Notes under the pieces: model-generated
Database searches by the model: none
What the model was told of the DNA's origin: nothing
What the model saw: only the letters and a program-made list of their open reading frames with translations
Made by a program: the position numbers and the translations under genes
Source: an uncultured Lachnospiraceae bacterium
GTDB lineage: Bacteria > Bacillota_A > Clostridia > Lachnospirales > Lachnospiraceae
Length of the DNA stretch: 21,726 bases
Assembly (NCBI GenBank): GCA_910577835.1
Contig: CAJTOU010000007.1
Location: 63,930-85,655 of the forward strand
Direction: 5' to 3'
Part shown: piece by piece, positions 16,401 through 21,726 of the stretch
Position numbering within the stretch: position 1 is the stretch's first letter
Layout: the number at the start of each line of letters is the position of its first letter

Positions 16401-17078
16401 TTCACAAATCTTTAACTGTTCCCGAAGCTTTAAATACTCCCGTGCCTTTTCTGACTGGCGCTCCAATGGCTTTACCTGTTTTTCGAGCTCACTTAAAATA
16501 TCTGTGACACGCACAAGATTCTGTTTTTCATTTTCCAGCTTTTTGATTGTCTCCGCTTTTCTCCGCTTAAACTTTACAATGCCTGCTGCCTCGTCAAAAA
16601 GCTCTCTTCTCTCCTCTGGTTTTCCACTTAATATTTTGTCTATCTGCCCCTGCCCGATAATCGAATAACCCTCTTTACCAATACCGGTATCATAAAACAA
16701 TTCATGGATATCCTTCAGACGGCAGACAGCGCCGTTAATCCGGTATTCACTTTCACCGGAACGAAAAAGCCTTCTTGAAACTGTGACTTCACTGTACTCT
16801 ACGGAAAGTTTATGGTCTGTATTATCCAGTGTAATTGCCACATGAGCGTATCCCAGAGGTTTTCTGTTTTCTGTTCCTGCAAAGATAACATCTTCCATTC
16901 TGCCGCCCCTGAGCTGCTTGATTCTCTGTTCTCCAAGAACCCACCTTACCGCATCTGCCACATTGCTTTTTCCGCTTCCGTTTGGTCCGACAATTCCCGT
17001 GATTCCGTTATGAAATTCAAACTTTATTTTATTGGCAAAAGATTTAAACCCCTGCACTTCGATACTTTTTAAATACAT
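13500..17078 (-). CDS. smc: Chromosome segregation ATPase SMC
   Basis: SMC compacts and aligns chromosome arms as a ring-shaped dimer with ScpA and ScpB. The 1192-residue length is typical. The N-terminal head has Walker A GPNGSGKSNV (31-40). A long coiled coil follows (about 170-500). The hinge lies at about 500-670 (GIIGVVADIIK, ETALGGNIQNVVTDT, RATFLPLN), then the return coil. The C-terminal head has signature LSGGEKALTAISLLFA from 1091 and Walker B CLLDEIEAALDD at about 1115-1126, then ITHRRGTM. No key residue is missing. The start lies 5 bases after rnc; the AAAGG there is very close to the ATG, so coupling to rnc translation is likely. scpA and scpB are not in the window. Confidence 0.98.
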   Translation of the reverse strand: MYLKSIEVQGFKSFANKIKFEFHNGITGIVGPNGSGKSNVADAVRWVLGEQRIKQLRGGRMEDVIFAGTENRKPLGYAHVAITLDNTDHKLSVEYSEVTVSRRLFRSGESEYRINGAVCRLKDIHELFYDTGIGKEGYSIIGQGQIDKILSGKPEERRELFDEAAGIVKFKRRKAETIKKLENEKQNLVRVTDILSELEKQVKPLERQSEKAREYLKLREQLKICEIHQFLLEVGEINKQLEEIKKNTDITQSELETGNQKMQEIRKTYEKLETYIEQINHMLDEKKNELSQLKLNREKSEGEIRVLSEQIHSFQINETHNKNRIQALEQELLEHQRKKEEMFSQKEELELSKNQALQNQAEADRMRQTVEQHIKELTEQIEELKEDIIRLLNEKSNVKAKIQRYDTMLEQINIKKAEINQRMLKYQSDADAQEKIISKLQEELETIQKEIQANEEQKKSLEGSLKHLNEEVSENKKNYNESMSLFHRQNSSLEALKNLTERYEGYGNSIKRIMELKEKEKGIIGVVADIIKTEKKYETAIETALGGNIQNVVTDTEATAKRAIEHLKKNKYGRATFLPLNSIANRTGFQNDRVFSEKGVIGLACDLITIQKEYENIGKYLLGRIVVADTIDNALALAKKFQYSLRIVTLEGELLNVGGSLSGGAFKNSSNLLGRRREIEELSQSVDNLKQQSGDLSAKISSQEEQITEKRAELSRVNTVLNEQSLLQNTIKMNLDKADEKKRELAGSYEDFTHESSELREQMTDIKNNHATLNEELDHWESKNTQIEAEILRLNTELAKEREKEALELKSNEELRLKASGITQQIGFLEENLERMAAESEKLNREKQELIQAQTESEKASIEKKAEIASIRQLIETEEKKSRELEAEILKMTQEKENQSKEHKEFFAKREELSAHITALDRELYRLNASKEKLEENKEKQMNYMWEEYEVTYGSAKELQKEEKYQSLSAVKKETAAVKQDIRNLGSVNVNAIEEYKEVSERYSFLKTQHDDLTTAAQNLEDIIQELDIGMRNQFQEKFADIRREFDKVFKILFGGGKGSIELSEAEDILEAEISIISQPPGKKLQNMMQLSGGEKALTAISLLFAIQNLKPSPFCLLDEIEAALDDSNVVRYAKYLHKLTDHTQFIVITHRRGTMNAADRLYGITMQEKGISTLVSVNLIEEELEQTKKEE

Positions 17079-17083
17079 AACCT

Positions 17084-17767
17084 TTACTTTCTGATTTTTA
17101 AAATCGCTTCATAAGCGGCCTGCTGTTCTGCACGCTTTTTTGTTGTTCCCTCACCGGAGCCGATTACTCTGTGCCTGAAAACCGCATCCACCGCAAAATG
17201 TTTATCATGGTCAGGGCCATATTCTCTGGTCAATACATACTCTACCCGTTCTTTATAGTCCTTTTGAAGAAGCTCCTGCAAAATCGTCTTACTGTCAAAA
17301 AACAACTGCTTGTTTTCAATATCATTCAGCACATATTTTTTTATAAATGTTTTTGAAGAGTTATATCCGCCGTCGAGATATATAGCACCAATTAATGCCT
17401 CAAAGGCATCCGAAATAACAGAATCTCTGTTTCTGCCTCCGGTTCTGTCCTCTCCATGACTTAGCAGAAGGTAATCTCCCAGATGAATCTCTCTTGCGCA
17501 GTCAGCAAGTGTAGGTTCACATACAAGACTTGCCCGAAGTCTGGTCAGCTCTCCCTCCGTTTTTTCCCTGTATTCATGAAACAAAACCTCGCTGCTGGTA
17601 AGCTCTAATACTGCATCACCTAAAAATTCCAGTCTTTCATTATTATGCATCTTTCCTTTTTTCTGGTCATTGGAATAGGAGCTGTGTGTCAATGCCAGCT
17701 CCAAAAGAGATTTATCCTTAAACTTATATCCGATGATTTCTTCCAGTTCTTCTATTTTACTTTCCAT
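17084..17767 (-). CDS. rnc: Ribonuclease III
   Basis: RNase III cuts double-stranded RNA, including the rRNA precursor. The family signature NNERLEFLGDAVLELT lies at 42-57 with metal-binding Glu44 and Asp51; the second site has Asp120 and Glu123 in SDAFEALIGAIYLDGG. A dsRNA-binding domain occupies about 157-227, with the GEGTTKKRAEQQAA motif near the end. ATG 17767 (227 residues) is chosen because GGAAAG lies 7 bases before it; an in-frame GTG at 17782 would add five residues but has no SD. The gene sits 69 bases after plsX and 5 bases before smc. acpP, often found between plsX and rnc in related bacteria, is absent. Confidence 0.96.
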   Translation of the reverse strand: MESKIEELEEIIGYKFKDKSLLELALTHSSYSNDQKKGKMHNNERLEFLGDAVLELTSSEVLFHEYREKTEGELTRLRASLVCEPTLADCAREIHLGDYLLLSHGEDRTGGRNRDSVISDAFEALIGAIYLDGGYNSSKTFIKKYVLNDIENKQLFFDSKTILQELLQKDYKERVEYVLTREYGPDHDKHFAVDAVFRHRVIGSGEGTTKKRAEQQAAYEAILKIRK

Positions 17768-17836
17768 TCCATTACTTTCCACTATGATTTATTTTTATCA
17801 TATTTTCTATTCTGTCATATTTTCTGTTACATTCTT

Positions 17837-18847
17837 TTATGCTTCATTCTTTATCTTTTCTCTGATTTTATCGTTTATCTTCTGCTCGCGAAAAGCAAGA
17901 CACTGCTGAATAGACTTGCAGACATCTCCAGACTTTGAATTGCCATGTGTCTTTACCACAAGACCATTTAATCCCAGAAGCGGAGCGCCGCCATATTCAT
18001 TGGACATAAACGATTTCATAGTCCGTTTTAATGCCGGTTTAATCAAAAGTGCGCCGATTTTACTTCTCAGACTGGTCATAAGACCTTCCTTGACTTTGGC
18101 AAGAAATACCTCTCCAAGCCCTTCATACAATTTTAAAATAGCGTTTCCAACAAATGCATCACATACAATTACGTCTGCATCACCCTTTGGAATATCTCTC
18201 GCCTCAATGCTGCCGGTAAAATTAATATCTTTGCATGCCTTTAACAGAGGATAAGTTTCTTTTACAAGCGCATTTCCTTTTTCTTCCTCTGCGCCTACAT
18301 TTACAAGCGCAACTTTGGGATTTCTGATACCTACTACATTTTCCATATAGATAGAACCCATTTTCGCAAACTGAAAGAGATAGGAAGCCTTTGCATCCAT
18401 ATTTGCGCCTGCATCAATAAGAAGTGACTGACCCTTTGCTGTGGGAATCAATGGTGCGAGCGGTGCTCTTTCTATTCCTTTGATTCTTCCTACTATGGTC
18501 TGTCCACCTACAAGAATCGCCCCTGAACTTCCGGCTGAAACGACTGCATCGGCCTTGCCTTCCTTTACCAGCCGCATTGCAACTACCAGAGAGGAATCCT
18601 TCTTCTTTCGAATAGCTTCTACCGGCGGTTCTCCGGTTTCAATTATTTCTGAGGTATTTATTACTTCTATTCTTTCCTTGTCATAATTATATTTTGCAAG
18701 CTCCGCCTGAACAGAAGATTCCTTTCCTACAAGCTTGATATAAATCTTTGAATTTTTCTGCAAGGATTCAACGGCACCTTTTACAATTTCTTCTGGTGCA
18801 TTGTCACCACCCATGGCATCTACTGCAACAATTACTTTTTCAGACAT
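17837..18847 (-). CDS. plsX: Phosphate acyltransferase PlsX
   Basis: PlsX makes acyl-phosphate from acyl-ACP for the PlsY step of phospholipid synthesis. The 336-residue protein opens with the family start VIVAVDAMGGDNAPEEIVKG. Other blocks are SAGSSGAILVGG, RAPLAPLIPT, LIDAGANMDAK and EYGGAPLLGLNGLVVKTHG. ATG 18847 is preceded by AAGGAAG at about 8 bases; an in-frame ATG at 18907 would add 20 residues but has no SD and gives an atypical N-terminus. A good promoter lies about 150 bases upstream. It leads the run plsX-rnc-smc-ftsY-ilvA. Confidence 0.96.
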   Translation of the reverse strand: MSEKVIVAVDAMGGDNAPEEIVKGAVESLQKNSKIYIKLVGKESSVQAELAKYNYDKERIEVINTSEIIETGEPPVEAIRKKKDSSLVVAMRLVKEGKADAVVSAGSSGAILVGGQTIVGRIKGIERAPLAPLIPTAKGQSLLIDAGANMDAKASYLFQFAKMGSIYMENVVGIRNPKVALVNVGAEEEKGNALVKETYPLLKACKDINFTGSIEARDIPKGDADVIVCDAFVGNAILKLYEGLGEVFLAKVKEGLMTSLRSKIGALLIKPALKRTMKSFMSNEYGGAPLLGLNGLVVKTHGNSKSGDVCKSIQQCLAFREQKINDKIREKIKNEA

Positions 18848-18998
18848 GTTCTTTCTTCCTTTCTTCCCGAAATAGGTTTTCAAATACTTTTGTCCCAATC
18901 CACTCATTGTATTCGGAGCGAGACTGCGCTGCTTTCTGGCAGTTCCTCTTTATACAAATATGAAATATATTGACTTTGGAAAATTTAGCTATCCATAT

Positions 18999-19027
18999 AT
19001 CATACTAAAAAAATGGAAACAAATCAA
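18999..19027 (-). promoter_or_regulatory. plsX: Sigma-A promoter of the plsX operon
   Basis: The -35 is TTGATT (19022-19027), the spacer exactly 17 bases, the -10 TATGAT (18999-19004, five of six to consensus). It lies past the rpmF terminator and would give a leader of about 145 bases to plsX. It probably serves plsX, rnc, smc, ftsY, ilvA and the small membrane protein. Confidence 0.72.
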
Positions 19028-19048
19028 TAAAATTTTTTATGTTTCCAT
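19013..19048. promoter_or_regulatory. Inverted repeat overlapping the plsX promoter, possible operator
   Basis: Perfect 9-bp arms ATGGAAACA (19013-19021) and TGTTTCCAT (19040-19048) are separated by 18 bases. One arm abuts the -35 inside the spacer and the -35 lies between the arms, a layout suited to a repressor. On the minus strand the second arm is followed by a T-run, so it could instead act as a backup terminator for rpmF. I cannot name a regulator. Confidence 0.4.
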
Positions 19049-19087
19049 AGCTATTTTTCTGTCTGAAATCCTATTATAACTGGCAAA

Positions 19088-19127
19088 ATAAAAATAAGGC
19101 CTGTGATGCACAAAGCCTTATTTTTAT
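19088..19127 (-). terminator. Rho-independent terminator after rpmF
   Basis: Perfect 13-bp arms (19088-19100 and 19115-19127) with core AATAAGGC/GCCTTATT enclose a 14-base loop, within which TGTG/CACA can pair. T-rich sequence follows on the minus strand. It lies about 76 bases after the rpmF stop. Confidence 0.88.
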
Positions 19128-19203
19128 ACTAAATAATATAATTAACTTACAGTTAATTACGTATCTATACAATCAATCTTAGGCTGACTGTATAAAATAC
19201 AAA

Positions 19204-19383
19204 TTAGTCCTGAGCAATAATCTCTTTTTTGTTATAGGAACCACAAGCCTTGCATACTCTGTGAGGCATCATTAATGCACCGCACTTGCTGCATTTTACA
19301 AGATTTGGAACAGACATCTTCCAGTTTGCTCTTCTCTTGTCTCTTCTGGCTCTTGATGATTTATTCTTTGGACAAATAGACAT
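19204..19383 (-). CDS. rpmF: 50S ribosomal protein L32
   Basis: This 59-residue ribosomal protein opens with MSICPKNKSSRARRDKRRAN, the usual L32 start, and has a zinc ribbon CxxC...CxxC (KCSKCGALMMPHRVCKACGSY, four Cys kept). The zinc-containing form is the housekeeping one. ATG 19383 has AAGGAGG at about 8 bases. The frame stays open upstream into yceD, but that part is not L32-like. It starts 4 bases after yceD ends; the yceD-rpmF pair is widely conserved. Confidence 0.97.
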   Translation of the reverse strand: MSICPKNKSSRARRDKRRANWKMSVPNLVKCSKCGALMMPHRVCKACGSYNKKEIIAQD

Positions 19384-19387
19384 AATT

Positions 19388-19915
19388 TCAATCCTCCTTA
19401 AAGCTGTTAAAGACCTCCAGGGCTTTCGCCATCTGCGGGTCCAGTTCTGTGGTATCGCAGCCGCAATCCTTATAGTTGAGATTTGTGCCACATCTATTAC
19501 AAATTCCTTTGCAGTCTTTTCTACACAGAACCTTCATAGGTATATTCATCAAAATCTCACCATAAACAAACTTTTCTGCATTAAACATTGTTCTGTCAAT
19601 ATAATCGACATCTTCCAATGCTTCCCTTTTTTCCTCTTCTGTTTCGCTTAAATCTACTTCCCGCGAAGTATGAATCTTAATTTGAGTTTTTACATCCTCC
19701 AGACATCTGTCACATGGAATCATGAGAGCAAGCTCGATATCAGCTAAAATTTCAACCTTTTTACTGCCTGTTCCCGATATTTGAAACTGTACAGGCTTCT
19801 TATCCGCAACAGAATAATCAAAAAGCCTTGTTTCAAAATGCTCCATTTCCAAATCTATGGAAAGATTTAAAACCTTATCCTCATGGGATAAAAGTTCCGA
19901 TAAGTCAATCAGCAT
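19388..19915 (-). CDS. yceD: YceD family protein (DUF177), 23S rRNA accumulation protein
   Basis: This 175-residue protein belongs to the YceD/DUF177 family, which lies beside rpmF in most bacteria and has been linked to 23S rRNA accumulation. It carries cysteine pairs: PCDRCLE in the middle and CRKDCKGICNRCGTNLNYKD followed by CGC near the C-terminus, which look like a zinc site; the CxGxCxxCG block is the family hallmark. The start ATG is preceded by AGAGGT and lies inside a 16-bp tandem repeat. A consensus promoter lies about 60 bases upstream. The role beyond rRNA and L32 linkage is unclear. Confidence 0.9.
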   Translation of the reverse strand: MLIDLSELLSHEDKVLNLSIDLEMEHFETRLFDYSVADKKPVQFQISGTGSKKVEILADIELALMIPCDRCLEDVKTQIKIHTSREVDLSETEEEKREALEDVDYIDRTMFNAEKFVYGEILMNIPMKVLCRKDCKGICNRCGTNLNYKDCGCDTTELDPQMAKALEVFNSFKED

Positions 19916-19944
19916 AACTACCTCTTAGTATAACTACTTCTTAG
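19913..19944 (-). repeat. 16-bp tandem repeat over the yceD ribosome binding site and start
   Basis: Minus-strand units CTAAGAAGTAGTTATA (19944-19929) and CTAAGAGGTAGTTATG (19928-19913) differ at two bases. Those two differences create the AGAGG SD and the ATG of yceD in the downstream copy. A third, partial copy (AAGAAGTA then ATG) lies upstream at about 19945-19955. Confidence 0.85.
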
Positions 19945-19947
19945 CAT
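19918..19947 (-). CDS. Possible nine-residue upstream ORF before yceD
   Basis: An ATG at 19947 opens MLRSSYTKR and stops at TAG two bases before the yceD ATG. Its SD is weak (GGAAAAG about 5 bases upstream). Ribosomes finishing it would sit on the yceD start, so re-initiation is possible. There is no proof of translation. Confidence 0.25.
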   Translation of the reverse strand: MLRSSYTKR

Positions 19948-19974
19948 TACTTCTTTTCCAATCGCACGCTGACA

Positions 19975-20003
19975 ATTATACACATATAGATATCGCTTGT
20001 CAA
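19975..20003 (-). promoter_or_regulatory. Consensus sigma-A promoter of yceD-rpmF
   Basis: Exact TTGACA (-35, 19998-20003), a 17-base spacer and exact TATAAT (-10, 19975-19980) form a textbook strong promoter, fitting for a ribosomal protein gene. The leader to yceD would be about 53 bases. No terminator hairpin was seen between ackA and this promoter. Confidence 0.92.
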
Positions 20004-20024
20004 CTATTTTTTTATTTTTCCTGT

Positions 20025-21215
20025 TTATACAAGCTCCTGTGTTTCTCTTGCAATCCTTAATTCTTCATTGGTCGGAATCACCAGTACCTTAACAGAGGAA
20101 TCTGAAGTTGAGATATATCTGTCATCTCCTCTTTTATTATTCTCTTCCTCGTCGAGCTTGATTCCCATATAATCAAAATATTCCATTACCATTTTTCTAA
20201 CTACATTGTCATTTTCTCCAACACCTGCTGTAAACGCAATCGCGTCTACTCCATGCAGAGCTGCAATATAGCTTCCGATGTATTTTGCCACCTTATAACA
20301 GAAAATTTCAAGTGCCAGCTTACATCTCTCATCGCCGTTATCCATGCCGTCATTTAAGTCTCTGAAATCGCTGGACCTGCCGCTGACTGCGAGCATACCG
20401 GACTTTTTATTTAAAATATTCAGCATTTCATCTACTGTTTTACCTTCTTTGTTTGCAACAAACTGTACAATCGCAGGGTCGATATCACCGCTTCTAGTGC
20501 CCATAGGAAGTCCTTCAAGCGGAGTAAGTCCCATGCTGGTATCAATACATTTTCCGTTTAAAACGGCTGATATCGAAGAACCATTTCCCAAATGGCATAC
20601 GATTACCTTGGAATTTTCAGGGTCTAATCCGGCAAACTCAATGGCCCTTGCAGAAACAAACGCATGGCTTGTGCCATGAAAACCATATCTTCTTATATCA
20701 TAGTCCTCATACCAGTTATAAGGAACAGCGTACATATAAGCCTTTGGCGGCATTGTCTGGTGAAATGCAGTATCAAATACCGCTACATTCGGAGTACCCG
20801 GAAGTGCCTTTTCGCAGGCTTCAATACCGATAAGATTCGCCGGATTGTGAAGAGGTCCAAGAGGGAAACATTCTCTGATAACTGCCTTTACCTTCTCGTC
20901 TACCACAATAGACTGGCTGTACTTCTGTCCGGCATGAAGTACTCTGTGTCCTACCGCACCGATTTCCTTTGAATCTGTAATAACTCCGTGCTCTGCATCC
21001 ATCAGCGCATCTAATACAAGCTGTACGGCTACCTGATGGTCCGGCATAGCGGTTTCCTTTACATATTTATCCTTGCCCTCCGGCTTATGTGTCAGAACAG
21101 CACCGTCCTGTCCAATTCTCTCACAAAGTCCCTTTGCCAGAACTTCTTCATTTTCCATATCAATTAACTGATATTTTAAAGATGAACTACCACAGTTCAG
21201 AACCAAGATTTTCAT
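20025..21215 (-). CDS. ackA: Acetate kinase
   Basis: Acetate kinase turns acetyl phosphate and ADP into acetate and ATP, the final step of the Pta-AckA route. The 396-residue protein keeps the known active-site residues at the positions numbered in the Methanosarcina enzyme: Asn7 (VLNCGSSS), Arg91 (GHRVLHAG), Asp148 (VFDTAFHQTMP), His180 (RYGFHGTSH), Arg241 (MGTRSGD) and Glu384 (PTNEE). HLGNGSS (208-214) binds phosphate. AAGGAG precedes the ATG. It starts 42 bases after pta, with only a short AT-rich gap, so the pair is one operon. Confidence 0.98.
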   Translation of the reverse strand: MKILVLNCGSSSLKYQLIDMENEEVLAKGLCERIGQDGAVLTHKPEGKDKYVKETAMPDHQVAVQLVLDALMDAEHGVITDSKEIGAVGHRVLHAGQKYSQSIVVDEKVKAVIRECFPLGPLHNPANLIGIEACEKALPGTPNVAVFDTAFHQTMPPKAYMYAVPYNWYEDYDIRRYGFHGTSHAFVSARAIEFAGLDPENSKVIVCHLGNGSSISAVLNGKCIDTSMGLTPLEGLPMGTRSGDIDPAIVQFVANKEGKTVDEMLNILNKKSGMLAVSGRSSDFRDLNDGMDNGDERCKLALEIFCYKVAKYIGSYIAALHGVDAIAFTAGVGENDNVVRKMVMEYFDYMGIKLDEEENNKRGDDRYISTSDSSVKVLVIPTNEELRIARETQELV

Positions 21216-21257
21216 AAAAATTTTCTCCTTAAATTATTAATTATTATTGTATTATAT

Positions 21258-21726
21258 TTATTCACTCATCTGTGCTTGCACTGCTGTAATGGCTACAACA
21301 CCAACGATATCTTTTGCAGAACAGCCTCTTGACAAATCATTTACAGGCTTTGCAATTCCCTGACACATTGGGCCGTAAGCCTCTGCTTTTGCAAGTCTCT
21401 GAACCAATTTATAACCAATATTTCCTGCATCAAGGTCTGGGAAAATAAGTACATTTGCCTGTCCTGCAACCTTGCTGTCAGGAGCCTTTGAAGCACCTAC
21501 TGATGAAACAATGGCAGCATCCGCCTGAAGCTCTCCGTCGATATTTAATTCCGGAGCCATTTCCTTTGCGAGTCTGGTTGCCTCTGCCACTTTGTCAATA
21601 TCTGCATGCTTTGCGCTTCCTTTTGTCGAATGAGATAACATGGCCACTTTTGGCTCTACTCCTACCAGCGCCTTAAAGCTTTCCGCGGAAGATACTGCTA
21701 TTGCAGCCAGCTCCTCAGGATTTGGA
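21258..21726 (-). CDS. pta: Phosphate acetyltransferase, C-terminal part (5' end outside window)
   Basis: The last 155 residues are present and the reading frame is open to the right edge (PNPEELAAIAVSSAESF). Pta converts acetyl-CoA and phosphate to acetyl phosphate and CoA. Family blocks are KVAMLSHSTKGSAKH, DGELQADAA, VAGQANVLIFPDLDAGNIGYKLVQR and GPMCQGIAKPVNDLSRGC, ending normally in DIVGVVAITAVQAQ. It directly precedes ackA, its usual partner. No truncation or damage is visible in the part seen. Confidence 0.96.
   Translation of the reverse strand, partial: PNPEELAAIAVSSAESFKALVGVEPKVAMLSHSTKGSAKHADIDKVAEATRLAKEMAPELNIDGELQADAAIVSSVGASKAPDSKVAGQANVLIFPDLDAGNIGYKLVQRLAKAEAYGPMCQGIAKPVNDLSRGCSAKDIVGVVAITAVQAQMSE

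Larger units (their letters stand above)
18848..19203 (-). other. Intergenic region rpmF-plsX: terminator, promoter and inverted repeats
   Basis: This is the longest stretch without a gene. In the minus direction it holds the rpmF 3' region with an AT-rich 8-bp palindrome (arms 19139-19146 and 19152-19159, TAATTAAC/GTTAATTA), the rpmF terminator, a 9-bp inverted repeat over the plsX promoter, the promoter itself, and a plsX leader of about 145 bases. The leader contains an in-frame ATG (18907) lacking an SD. I recognise no known riboswitch or FapR-type operator here. Confidence 0.6.

Noticed and set aside
17768..17782. GTG start for rnc at 17782
   Set aside because: No SD lies before it; ATG 17767 has GGAAAG at 7 bases and gives a normal N-terminus. 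It cannot be fully excluded.
18848..18907. Longer plsX start at 18907
   Set aside because: No SD precedes that ATG and the extra 20 residues are unlike the family; ATG 18847 has AAGGAAG at correct spacing.
19384..19491. Extended reading frame upstream of rpmF
   Set aside because: It runs through yceD in another frame; L32 starts at 19383 with a strong SD.

Overview
The window is AT-rich chromosomal DNA from a Gram-positive, anaerobic-type member of the Clostridia, most likely Lachnospiraceae. The evidence is gene content and order (pta-ackA, yceD-rpmF-plsX, rnc-smc-ftsY), strong AGGAGG-type ribosome binding sites, consensus sigma-A promoters, a lipoprotein signal peptide, and CheV, which implies chemotaxis. 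Every supported gene lies on the minus strand, so transcription runs from high to low coordinates. No rRNA, tRNA, CRISPR array, phage or insertion sequence was seen. Most of the window is ordinary core genome.

From the right edge down: the 3' end of pta and a complete ackA (acetate and ATP formation); a near-perfect promoter driving yceD and rpmF (L32), closed by a strong hairpin terminator; a second good promoter, overlapped by an inverted repeat, driving plsX-rnc-smc-ftsY and then ilvA (threonine deaminase) and a small four-helix membrane protein. No acpP lies between plsX and rnc.

A third clear promoter (10656-10684) starts a signalling operon: an unknown single-pass membrane protein, an OmpR-type response regulator and a sensor histidine kinase. 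The regulator and kinase are separated by an intrinsic terminator followed by four 14-bp tandem repeats. Each repeat carries a Shine-Dalgarno core and an ATG. The first three ATGs open five-codon mini-ORFs whose TGA stops overlap the next ATG, and the fourth ATG is the kinase start. This is the most unusual sequence in the window.

Below this, a probable promoter (7692-7720) leads into a lipoprotein, cheV, a sirtuin-like protein that seems to have lost its catalytic motif, a 519-residue membrane protein of alternating acidic and lysine-rich blocks, then hisH, hisF and ung with overlapping ends. A perfect 15-bp hairpin terminator closes the run. The left edge holds the 5' part of a secreted GH127/GH146-type beta-L-arabinofuranosidase with an N-terminal malectin-like domain, suggesting a plant-polysaccharide user, for example a gut commensal.

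The functional links visible are acetate metabolism, lipid/ribosome/chromosome/secretion housekeeping, one envelope-sensing two-component operon, and a mixed chemotaxis-histidine-DNA repair run. Family calls come from motifs read by eye. Promoters and operons are inferred from sequence only.
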